Positions 33,506-43,427 of a stretch of 64,000 bases of DNA are shown here, in pieces; position 1 is the stretch's first letter; every line of letters starts with the position of its first letter. Under the pieces are notes generated by a model. It ran no database searches. It was not told the origin of the DNA and saw nothing but the letters and a program-made list of their open reading frames with translations. Origin of the DNA: Halichondria panicea (taxonomy: Eukaryota; Porifera; Demospongiae; Suberitida; Halichondriidae); the NCBI RefSeq assembly GCF_963675165.1, contig NC_087391.1, forward strand, positions 2,499,001 through 2,563,000. Direction: 5' to 3'. The position numbers and the translations under genes were made by a program.

Positions 33506-35522
33506 CAGGGTTTCATACAGGATTTTTTGCTAGGGGGGGGAAACCTGCCGACCTTTGGTCGGCAGTTTTCGGTCGGCACAACGTAGGGGGATCCGGGGGC
33601 ATCCTCCCCTGGGAAAATTTGAAAAAACGGTGCTCTGTGGTGCATTCTGGTAGATTTTAGTGGGCATTTGCTGGTGTTTACTACTCAGAGTCTCTCACCT
33701 GTAAAAACCACTTTACACCTACACAGACACCTAATTTACATGTACACTTAGACCTTGAACTCACCATGTGCTAGCTGACTGAACAGAACCAGATGGATAT
33801 TAGAGGCTTTTTCTCAAGGAAAAGACATGGTGAAAGTAGTTCTGACTATCCAGCTACTACTGATTCAGAAGATCAAACTGCAAGTGAGCCTGAAGTCACT
33901 CCCAGCAGAAAAAAGGCCTGTCTTTCTCAAGCTGAAAAGAAGAAGGCATATAAGGCTAGTCTATCGTATAGAAAGGATTAGGAAAAGGAGTTCCTGTGGG
34001 TAACATGTGAAAACCCAGAAAATGGAATGTTTTGTGTGGTTTGTAAAGAGTGGGGCAAACCTCCTGTTTCAGCTAGAGGGGCATGGACAACAAGGGGGAT
34101 AACTGATTGGAACCATGCTAAGGATCAGTTAAAGAAGCATGCAGGATCCCAGTGGCACAAAGATGCTTTGTTTACCAGTACGCTTGCAAGACAAGCTGAG
34201 GGGAACAGTAGAAAGAAGAATAGAGCAGTGCTTTTGAAGCTGCTTCGATCTGTGTACTTTCTAGCTAAAAATCGCATCCCTCACACCACTGTGTTTCCTA
34301 ATTTGATCGATTTGCAAGTCAAAAACGGCGACGATTTGCTTGAATGGCACTTGAAGGAAAATGCCAAAAATGCTCAGTACACATCAAAGTTTGGTGTTGG
34401 CATACTTCTTGATGCCATTGACACGTGGCTTGAAAAGAAGCTACTTTTGTGCCTCAAGGACAGTCTCGATCCTAGCAGATGAATGCCAGGACACTGCATC
34501 TCAGGAAGAGCTTTCCATTTGCTTTCGAATGATAGTGAAGGGGCGCCCTGAAGAGCATTTTCTGACAGTTGTACACGTTAGGGCTACAGATGCCCAGGCA
34601 ATTACAGATGCTCTTACCATGTACATGCAAGACAAGGCACTTGACTATCGAAAACTAGTTGGTCAAGGGTACGATGGAGCAGCTACTTTTTCTGGGGTGA
34701 ACTCAGGAGTGCAAAGGAGAATGAGAGTTCATACTCCTCACGCTCTTTTCATACATTGTTCCTGCATACTCCTCACGCTCTTTTCATACATTGTTCCTGC
34801 CATAGACTACAACTAGCCTCTATTCAAGTTAAGCGAATGTTTGGCACAATGACAAGTTTGTGGAAACTATTTCACTACTCCCCAAAAAAAGCTGAAAGAC
34901 TGAAGCATGTTCAGTCTGTGCTGAGCTTACCTGAACTCAAAATCGTCAAGCCAAGCGATACACGTTGGCTCTCTCACAAAAGGTGTATTCGAGCCATCGT
35001 TAAAGAATTGTCAGCACTGATAGTCACTCTGAATTATATCTATGATGAATGTGGAGATGCTGAAGCATACGGCCTGTGTTTGGCACTGAGCTTTCTAAGG
35101 AAATTCAAGCACTGCGCACAAGAACAGAGGAAGTCCCTACCTTGCTTGAAATCTGAAATGGAATCCCAAAGTGGCTACAAAGATTTATTCCCAGAGACTT
35201 TAACTTTAAAGACTTTAAAAATTGACATCTTGCTTTCTCTCCCAGTTGGCACAGCTTCTGTTGAGCGCTCTTTTAGTCAAATGAAACTGATTAAGACCAG
35301 ACTTAGAAGCAGATTGAATGACTCTAATTTGGCTCGGCTCATGAGAATTGCTATTGAGGGACCACAACTAGAAGATGTTAATTTTTGTGAAATTCTGGAC
35401 ATTTTTAAAGAAAAGAATCATAGAATTCAATTTTAGTTTATTGTGTAAACTAATGATTTTATTACATCATAAGTTGGGGAATTGTCAGGGGGGGAAATCC
35501 CGGGGTTCTGTATGAAACCCTG
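33506..35522 (+). mobile_element. Inner hAT element carrying a transposase gene
   Basis: The left end CAGGGTTTCATACAGGATTT matches the inverted right end (CCCGGGGTTCTGTATGAAACCCTG read forward). GTAAG flanks both sides (33501-33505 and 35523-35527). G-runs follow each inverted repeat. The element lies wholly inside the outer hAT element. Confidence 0.75.
33793..35436 (+). pseudogene. hAT transposase (TTF-type zinc finger class)
   Basis: The N-terminus is MDIRGFFSRKRHGESSSDY. An in-frame TAG at 33979-33981 precedes the TTF-type zinc region (GMFCVVCKEWGKPP ... HAKDQLKKHAGSQWHKDALF). A frameshift near 34450 leads to VSILADECQDTASQEELSIC and RKLVGQGYDGAATFSGVNSG of the RNase H fold. A tandem duplication of 35 bp at about 34731-34800 shifts the frame again. 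SDTRWLSHKRCIRAI follows, then an apparent deletion. The C-terminal dimerisation motif is intact (LSLPVGTASVERSFSQMKLI, TRLRSRLNDSNLARLMRIAI). Three lesions make it inactive. Confidence 0.85.
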
Positions 35523-36290
35523 GTAAGTCTAGCTAGCTATTAGCCTAGATCCTTTATACTCTTAGTATAGTAGACCTGGCTGTTGTCTAGCATCAGTGAG
35601 TCTACATGCAGATGCATAAGTAACAAGGTTGGCGGCAAAATTGTTGTAACCTCAGACTAGCAATACATAGGTAGTTTTTTCAAAAGGGGGGGGCTTCAGC
35701 CCCTCAAAACCACCCCCTGGATCCGCCCCTGCTGTACGCTTACATACTATGCAGGGAGAGCAGCTTCATCCCCTTTGAACCAGCTACCATAGCTTCAGAA
35801 GCACTCAAGGGGTCTGATGATGCTGTGTCTCTGTTCATTTCCTTGGGAAAGAAATTTGAAACTATACGACTGTATCCAGAGGTAGAAGCAGAAACAGAAT
35901 TGGCGGATCAAGTATTAACCGAGACGGGGGTGTGGACAAGAAACTGTCAGATGTGTTTGCTGAGGAGCGAATACGCAAGACGTACACCATTCTGCTCTCC
36001 TTTACACTCATGGTACGTTACTGTGCATGCATGCACATAACAGGCACACAATCGATGGTTATGTCTCTGATTTGCAAAGTTACACATTGACATTTCAGCT
36101 TGCAGATATGACTAAAAAGGGGCCTAGCATGCTGAGATTTGGGAGTATTTCTCCAAAAAAGTAGTCCCCGTGATAAGAAAATTGCAATTGGAGAATGTTT
36201 CCGCAGGACGGTGAGATAGTGGAACCTCTTCAAAGTCTCAACTCCATCCTTGAGAGACCAAATCGAGATGGCGTCACTCTCTCTGAAAAA

Positions 36291-36901
36291 GGTATGTAAA
36301 TTTCACTTGGTTTGAAGTATATATTTTTATTTACAGATACTACAGCTCATAAATCCGTTTGTGTCAAACTGCAATAAAACAGAGATGTTTGTTGCGATCA
36401 ATGTCAACGGTTTGCAACGCCAATCAATCTTATGCAACCGTTCAAGCATGGAATTGATTTTGGAGCAGAATAAGTGTGGCGCTACTCGCTATTTTCTCAA
36501 GGAGGATGCCCCCCTCTGACCTCTGGAAAAGCAATACCAAAGAAGTTTATGAAAAGTACCTTGAGCCATGGCCTCTCGATCTCTGTCTGCTAGCGACAGG
36601 CCAGGGAAGCAATGGAAGTCCTTGGGTGTCTTGTCCGTCGGGAGTCCATCTACTTCCAGTATTGCCCGTGCAAAAAAAAGTGCGACATTGCGCGGTTTTA
36701 CTGCGCTCGCGCGACATTACGCGAATATACGCGATGTGACGCAATATTACGCAATACGTGCGTTAGGCGCAAAATCGCGTAATTGCACGGTGCGCGTAAT
36801 CTCACAGTCAAGTTCCAGGAATCAAGTCCAAGCGATATATTCCATGAAATAATCATTTGTATACTGTTCATAAAAATCATTACTGTTAGTGGATAAAAAA
36901 A
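36291..36901. other. Tail of P-loop gene region and a CpG-dense inverted repeat
   Basis: 36350-36540 has weak coding character that may be a last exon. At 36667-36793, CCGTGCAA ... TTGCACGG encloses a strikingly CpG-rich stretch built on CGCGACATTACGCGAAT-like units, unlike the AT-rich surroundings. Confidence 0.35.
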
Positions 36902-39900
36902 TTAGTCTCCAAACACAGTATTTGGGATTAAAATAATATACTTTTCAGTAGATAGGATGTCTACACACACACATTTGCATAATATGTTCAAAACAGGTAT
37001 TACTTCAACTCCAGGACCAAATGACACAGGCACGATCACTTTGTCTAAAGCTTCGATTGCACCGTTTAATTTCTCATGCATAAGAGCATTTGGAATAGCT
37101 TTTGTTACGACAGCAAGTAGGAAAGAATTGTCCAGCAAAATGAAGTAGTCAATTTGGCCCAAAGCTACGGAACCACCAGTAGAGAGAAACTTAACGGTGT
37201 AGCTGTTTCTCTTCTTTACTCTATGGTACTTTTTGCTGTAATACAGGCAATTTTGAAGAGAGAGTCGATAAAACACGTTAATGCGAGAGTTTCTTCTGAC
37301 TTCCGGACAAACTGCTTGAAGTGTTGGGGATGGCAGCATTAACGTATTACCACCAACAACTGCTGTGGGTAGCCCAGTGTAAGTGGGGTGGCAGGCTTGT
37401 CTGTGGGGATTAGTTATTATAAGCTGTGCACAGGACTTCTTATCGATAACACTTACTTTTTGCGATCAAATAAAACCTCTAGTAAGGCTTTCATTTGGGG
37501 GCATTCACTTGATATTGCTAAACTTGGCAGTGATTGCATCATCGCAAAAGAAAATATAGCCTAGCAAAAGAACATCGGTTGATTGTTGGAACAGCACATA
37601 AGTAATACACTATATACCTGCTGGGTCATGTCCCTTGTTCCATGAAAGAAGGACTTTAATTGCCCATTCATGGACTCAAAATGAAAGCATGAGTATACCC
37701 ACAATGGGCCCCAGTTCCTGACACACTCAGTGAAATGAGAAAGCATGTGAAAGTTCATAGTACACTTCTTTTTTCCTATAAAAAGGAAGAGCTAATTAAG
37801 TCTCCATCCATATAATGTTTGAGTAACTTACCATACAAGGCTGACATCTGCATGTAAAATTGAGTAAGAAAGCCTTCGGCCAGGTCAATATGTCTACTGG
37901 TTATCATCTCTGATGATAAGAAATGGGCAGCCGCAACCAAAAGGTAGAAGTGATTCATGAATGTAGCAGGTAGGACTCCACACAACACTGGTACAGCAAA
38001 GTACAAAAGCCATGCCTTCAGTTGAGAGCCTAAAGGTGGAAAGTGTTTATCAAACAATTGTGGTCAAATTAGTGGTAGGTCAAGACTGTACCTTTCCAGT
38101 GTTTGAATTCGTGCAAGGTATGAGGCACCCGGGAAATAATGTCTGGCACTTTAATGCCTAGAAGCCTCTTGTTGCAAAATTCAATCTGTGCCACGAAATT
38201 TAAAGTAAAAACTTAGGCAACGTATTAGTTGTACCTTGTCACCAATGTAGAATGGTTTCCCTTTATTTCCCTTCTCAAACCAGTACTTCAGCATGCTTAG
38301 GACAACCCCTAAATAGAGGCAGTGTAGATCATCAATGACAATGCCAGCTCCAAGGTTAAAGGGTGGGTGCCTATAAAGCGCACAATATCCTTTAACTCCT
38401 TTTTCCTGTTGAAAAAGAAAGTACCTACATAGCATGTGTGAGTGGTACGTGTGCACTTATGGCACTCTTCGTTTGGACAGCCTCTTCTGCGTTGGAGAGT
38501 AAAGACTCGTGTGTTCGTTTGGTAACAGATGCTTCATAGGGCCAAAAACGATGCATGGGATTGGATGGCTCAGTTTCACCTTTTTGCTCACAATAGCAGC
38601 AACCATGTGCACCATTGAATTGCTTCATTTGCAGCACACAAGCCCTTGCAGGCAAGTCCACAGAACACTGTAAGATAATTCCTCTGGCAAGTTTGACCCC
38701 ATCAGGTGTCGATACATGTACGCCTACAAAGGGACATGCAATGGCTATAAAGTGTACACACCAGCATTCACATTTGCAATGGACTTATGGCCACACTTTA
38801 TAAGGTCAGGACAAGACATTACAGAAGGGTGAACACCAACCTTGAAGGCACAGTTGATTGACATCATTAACAAGAGGCTTGAGTAGGGTGGTCATGGTGG
38901 GATTCTCGGCAGAATACCAAATAGAGTGCAGAATCATATTTCTCTTACTGTATCTGCATAAATTAATGAATAGGTAAACAACACTGCAACACTACAAATT
39001 ATTTCTAACCTTAGGTTCTTGGGAAGTTCATTGATAACCAACCACACAGGCCATATAGAGACGTTACTGGACTTGTAGAGGCTTACTCCATCAGTGTTTA
39101 ATACAAATGAAATGTGATTAGGCTCCGATAAAAATTTGGAATGCCTTTTGTACTCGTGGCCATCATGTACGTCACGGATCTTATCGCTACTTGTGTGTTC
39201 AAGTAGTGTTTTCTGCTCCTTAAGAGCGCTCCACAAAATAGGATCTGTAATTAAGATCAATTAATTTTAAAGCATATATATAATTATGTACTTACCTTCC
39301 ATTACTTTTCGCACTTGTGAAGCTAGGGGTATGCTCACAAACTCTTTAATACAACTGCCTGCTGTAATACACCGGTCATGCTCGCATGGCTCAGATCCAT
39401 TCTCCAAAAAATCCAGGCACACGCTACAGTAATAGTTGGACGTTGCTTTAACACTGGAAAAATGTTCAGCAAAGCACTTCTTCAGCCGGTACACAGACAA
39501 ACTGAGTCTGTTTTTTTCCGGTAAGTGTGCTGCAAAAAGCAGTAAGAGTTCATTGAATGCCTTTCCTGAGAGTCCATGACGTATAGCATATTGAAACAAT
39601 GCGAGATTGCTTTCCATGGTAGTTATTGTAGCTCCTTCATAGAGAGGTTCCTTGCTAGTACTTAGAGCTTGTCCACCTCCAGTAGTACCAGGTATATCAT
39701 AACCAACATCGACAAGCGTACTAGAATCAAAGCTATCTTGGTAACTGGTGGTCAAAAATGATTCTCTTAATTCTGACACTTCAGGTGCAGTAGAAGAGTC
39801 ACTCTCGGTCTCGTTATCCTCGTTGAAAGTGGTGTTACCCTCAGACTCTAAGTCAGTGTCGTCCGTGCTGAAAAAATCTAGATCCAGGCTAACAGTTGGA

Positions 39901-40007
39901 GATGTACTTGATTCTACGATACCATACTCCATGGCATGAGTACTTTCAATGCTGCTGAGCTCAACAGAGTCAAAAAGAGGGGAGCTGCACTCAAACGCCA
40001 TATACAT
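36902..40007 (-). CDS. tnp2-like (En/Spm, CACTA-type) transposase-related protein, 852 aa, 10 exons
   Basis: The exons (minus strand) are 40007-39296, 39244-39010, 38953-38841, 38723-38449, 38405-38235, 38185-38092, 38029-37832, 37775-37618, 37560-37457 and 37400-36902. All introns are GT-AG and 43-117 bp, all phases agree, and the total is 2559 nt. The N-terminal ~170 residues are acidic and Ser/Thr-rich. A Cys/His cluster follows (YYCSVCLDFLENGSEPCEHD). The core shows NTDGVSLYKSSNVSIWPVWL, GAHGCCYCEQKGE and IVIDDLHCLYLGVVLSMLKY. It ends in NFHMLSHFTECVRNWGPLWV and CFHFESMNGQLKSFFHGTR. This is the pattern of tnp2/DUF4218-type transposases, with candidate acidic residues Asp (NTDG), Asp (DDLH) and Glu (FESMNG). 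No stop or frameshift interrupts it. It may be a live transposase or a recruited host gene. Confidence 0.88.
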
Positions 40008-40168
40008 AGCTAGCTAAAACTTCTTTGCATGTACTTCCCGTCCCGGCCACACCCAAGTAGGCCTAAATTCAAGTCACGTGGCACAACACGTGGCATGGCA
40101 CTTTGCATCTAACTAGCTAGCTAGCTACACATACACAGCTCTGATCTGTTGTCATTTAAAGTCTAGCT
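40008..40168. promoter_or_regulatory. 161-bp divergent intergenic promoter with paired CACGTG boxes
   Basis: This is the whole space between the start codons of the minus-strand tnp2-like gene and the plus-strand BEN gene. It holds CACGTG at 40075-40080 and 40087-40092 (the first within GTCACGTG), spaced 12 bp, plus an ACTTCCCG motif at about 40033. GCTAGCTAGCTAGCTA at about 40114 is a simple repeat. E-boxes of this kind bind bHLH-zip factors in animals. The bidirectional role is inferred from position. Confidence 0.55.
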
Positions 40169-42965
40169 ATGTCTGTCCGTGACCTGTGCAGAAAAACTGG
40201 TAAGCAAACAAATATATGCTGTACATGGCTTGCTTCGTAGCTAGAATTACTGACCTATGTCGGTCGTATGAAATTCTTGTGTTATCACAATAATATTTTA
40301 ATAATTATTGTAGAAGCATTTTTCCTTGTTGACTGGGTGGGCGAAGACACTCACAGTGTTGTACCATCCAAAGACATCGATGAATGTGCTGATGTTGGTG
40401 AACAAGTGAAGGTCAGGGTGGGACCAAAGCACTATGATGCCATTGTACTTGGAAGAGGTAACTTGAGTACCAGCCCCTTTCAAGAGGAAGATGTCTATTA
40501 TATTGACCATAATTATATGTAGGTACGAAAGTGGAGATGGAGCAGCTAATGGAGGAGAGGGAGATTACATCTGAAGTTGAGGACGGTGATGTTGACCTAC
40601 CTGACTTGCCTGACCTACCTGACCTACCTGACCGCAGTGACTCACCACAGTCACTGACCATGCCTAGCCCCAAGAAAAAGCAAAAAAAGCTCCTAAAGCA
40701 CCCAAAACAAGTACTCCTAGACGTAAGAAGCCCCAGAAAATAAAAAAGAAAACTCCAATGGAGGACTGGAAGGTGGGACTAATTGCTTTACTGTGTAGGT
40801 AATTAACTTTGTATTATCTGATTCAACAGGTAGCAAAGACTGTTGCTTCAAAGGCCAAGAGTGCACAGAAATCAGCAAGGGAAGAGGTGCAACTGAGTCC
40901 TACAGTTTCTGATGAGGCTACAGCTCTCAAGGTACAGTATTTTTGATCTGTACAGGGTGTTCCCCTTCCAAGCAAACAGGGTGCTGTAGTCTTCCAATAG
41001 TAACCTCATCAAAGGGAATTAACTTGTCCAAAAGGGCGCCAGCATCCTATTTCTTACATAATAATCTTTGTCTATATTTATTCAGGATATTTTTATTTCA
41101 GTTTTAAGGGAAATTTTAGATAATTTTGTGCATGCGCGAGGCCTGTGTAGGAGGCTAATGGGCAACATGATAGTCCAATTTTTGGTGCATTTGACACCCC
41201 ATGCACCCTAATTATTGTGTTCTTATAGAGTCAATTCGAGAAAGAAGGATTGATTGTGCTACCTGCAACACCCACACAAACTATCACATCCACCCAACCA
41301 GTCGCTACTCAGATCCAGCCATCAACCACTACTCCCTTCCAGCCATCAACCACTACTCCCTTCCAGCCATCAACCGCTACTCCATTCCAGCCATCAACAC
41401 TTGCTCAGTTCCAGCCATCAGCACTTGCTCAGTTCCAGTCATCACCTGTATTTAACACTCCACCTGGGCACATTCCAATTGGCGCAGTCTACGGGAATTA
41501 CAATTCTCCTAACCACCCTTCCTCGGAAGTAAGTTGCATTTTGTCTTCTCCTCTGTGTGTGCGTGCGTGTGTGTGTGTGCGTGTGCGTGTGTGTGTGTGT
41601 GTGTGAGGCATGCTCAAACCGCAGACCACTAATTAAGTTATCCTACATTGCAGACATCCTGGAGTGGTGGGATGAATTTGTACAGACATTCCTCTTTTAC
41701 TGGTGAAGATGCTATGGAATTGGGGAGGAGTTCAACACCTAGTTCCTCTTCAGGAGATTATCAGGTAGAAGATAGGCCCTGGCAAATTATGCTATTTTTG
41801 CCCCTATTACAAATTCAGCCTTGTTGAAACAACCCATTATGCCCCACATTGAAGAATCTTTTTTCAACAATATTAGTATTATACAAAAAATTGTATAGTA
41901 ACATAACTGAAGATTCAACGTAATCTTCTAGTGATGCTTGTTGTTGAGATGTAAAGGAGGCACTTAAAAGAGAAAAAACACGTTCAGTAGCGGCAGAGGA
42001 GGGTTTTATATATGTACCCTATTATGCCAGCTTATTGACCTAACCTACGAATGTGTTTTTGTGTTTTTGATTGCAGAATCTTTGGGGTGAGATACGTAAA
42101 CTAAGAAATCAGATGGACCAAGTGAGATCAGTGCTAAAGCTAAAGAAGAAGTTGAAGGTACCATACTGCATTCAAGCGTTACTGAACCCATTCTGTGTGC
42201 TATGACTACCAGAAAAACAGTGTGTACAGCTCCTTGTTGAAGCAAAACTAGAGTCTAAGTAACATGTCTTAGCACTTATATCAAGACAGTGCGTCTTAAT
42301 TATTGTCCAGTGTTTTCCCCAAATAAGTGTGAAAGCTAGGGTAAGGGGTGAGTGTGGTTTTATGGCTACTTATAAATAGAGTTTGGGGTCCATATACTGA
42401 AAGGACCTTATATGTATGCAGGCTAAAACATCCAGTGAGTCTGCTTGTTATCCTCCTACTCCCACAGACTCACCCCTAGAGATGGACACAAGTGGCACTA
42501 AAGGTAAAAGTTTCTAATGTCAGGTTTGCAATATTAATTGTTTTACTATTTTCGTAGCAGGATGTTGGCTCGGTGAGAGAGGCACTGGCCAGAGCACATT
42601 CATAGAGAGCCTTTACCAGGAGGATATAGCTAGAGCAGAAAACGATGGAACCACCCCAGCTAAACTAGCAGTAAACCTCCTCTGTGCTCTGTTTAGCCAG
42701 GAGGACATCTCTACTGGTAATTGTACCCAGCCTCGCAAACCTGGTATTATGCTGCTTGATCAAAAGAAAATGTGTGGAATAAGATGTGAGTTCAATGTGA
42801 TGATAATAATAATGTTATTGCTCTTACTGTAAACTTATACTTTCAGATCATGTGAACTACCGATTTCCATGCGCAAAGCAGGACGAACCAAGGAGATGGA
42901 ATAATTTGCTTACCAAGAATTTAAATGCAAAATGTCGATCCAAAAGACTTCCCCAGGACTCTTGA
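40169..42965 (+). CDS. BEN-domain protein, 10 exons, ~481 aa
   Basis: The exons are 40169-40199, 40314-40457, 40523-40772, 40830-40931, 41229-41528, 41654-41764, 42077-42157, 42422-42503, 42561-42785 and 42847-42965, all GT-AG. Phases agree except for one missing base in the A-run near 40681-40692 of exon 3. The N-terminal module (residues ~11-58) reads EAFFLVDWVGEDTHSVVPSK ... VKVRVGPKHYDAIVLGRG. A DLPDLPDLPD acidic repeat and a Lys-rich, NLS-like stretch follow. Then come six 8-residue PSTTTPFQ-type repeats and a predicted coiled coil (LWGEIRKLRNQMDQVRSVLK). The C-terminal BEN domain reads AVNLLCALFSQEDISTGN, LLDQKKMCGIRYHVNYRF and CRSKR. BEN domains bind DNA or protein in chromatin; the target here is unknown. 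Confidence 0.82.
41306..41450 (+). repeat. 24-bp coding minisatellite in BEN gene exon 5
   Basis: Six tandem copies of TTCCAGCCATCAACCACTAC-type sequence (24 bp) encode PSTTTPFQ-like octapeptides. Length change by multiples of 24 bp would keep the frame. Confidence 0.85.
41529..41653. repeat. GT microsatellite inside a BEN gene intron
   Basis: A TGTGTGTGCGTGCGTGTGTG-type tract lies between the donor at 41529 and the acceptor at 41653. Confidence 0.8.
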
Positions 42966-43427
42966 AGCATTGACATGATCACTTTTGTGCATGCTCATTG
43001 TTGTGTAATGCATTCTCATTGTTGTGTAATGCATGCATGGGTATAGGCGGTACCATACATATGTGCTTGCCGCTTTTGTGAGTATGCGCATGCGCGATGC
43101 AGCGCGCTATTGTTCGTATACGTACGCGCTATGCAGCGGGACGATAACGTGTGCTTGCGGTAGCGCGCGCAATCTTAAGAGCGAGATGGTGCGCATATAC
43201 GGGCAATAACGAGAGAAAGGGCATTCCTTTTCGCACGGGTGGAGATGAAACCAAGAAAGGTTTGTGTTCACCCTATATGCCTTTTGCAAGGACATATTCT
43301 AGTACGAATCGTAAAAATGTGATAAGATTTCTACTCTGTGTAGTGTGTACGATACTGGCAGACACTTATCTCTGTAGTTATAGGAGGATGTGCCAAACAA
43401 GAGAATTTATGAAAGCTGGTGTGAAGA
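42966..43427. other. Intergenic; CpG-rich stretch
   Basis: CATTGTTGTGTAATGCAT is duplicated near 42997-43035. 43080-43195 is CpG-rich with repeated GCGATGCAGCGCG/GCTATGCAGCG units, upstream of the HECT-type fragment. Confidence 0.4.
43085..43096. promoter_or_regulatory. NRF-1-like palindromic site
   Basis: TGCGCATGCGCG matches the animal NRF-1 consensus (YGCGCAYGCGCR) except at its last base, which is G. It lies about 330 bp upstream of the HECT-type coding region in a CpG-rich patch. Function is inferred from motif and position only. Confidence 0.35.

Larger units (their letters stand above)
33083..35731. mobile_element. Outer hAT-like element (non-autonomous)
   Basis: The termini CAGGGGCAGATCCAGG and (reverse complement) CAGGGGCGGATCCAGG are a typical hAT-type inverted repeat. 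Its own interior is only about 630 bp and non-coding; the rest is the inner element. The flanks share CTGTA(C), but a perfect 8-bp duplication is not preserved. It sits inside a GT-AG intron of the P-loop gene. Confidence 0.7.
32150..36290 (+). pseudogene. P-loop ATPase-like gene, split by nested hAT elements and frameshifted
   Basis: Conserved-looking sequence starts about 32265 and runs through YIKKAAFCLRKQPDSDIWVL. The frame shifts near 32570 and continues NNNYVPAFMLIASAGLAMHY, then CPAVGPKNTGKSTAAKSALA, a clear Walker A motif (GPKNTGKST). Further shifts near 32885-32945 precede QDALTTVARSVGIVTINTDR and a donor (AAG/gtgag, 33039). The intron holds two nested hAT elements. After it, an acceptor at about 35753 leads to SSFIPFEPATIASEALKGSD and KKFETIRLYPEVEAETELAD, with two more short exons to 36290. 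It resembles uncharacterised P-loop proteins of sponges and cnidarians (from memory). It is probably dead. Confidence 0.45.

Noticed and set aside
36880-36890. TTAGTG near the tnp2-like gene end as a CACTA-type terminus
   Set aside because: A single 5-base match; no inverted partner was found beyond the BEN gene.
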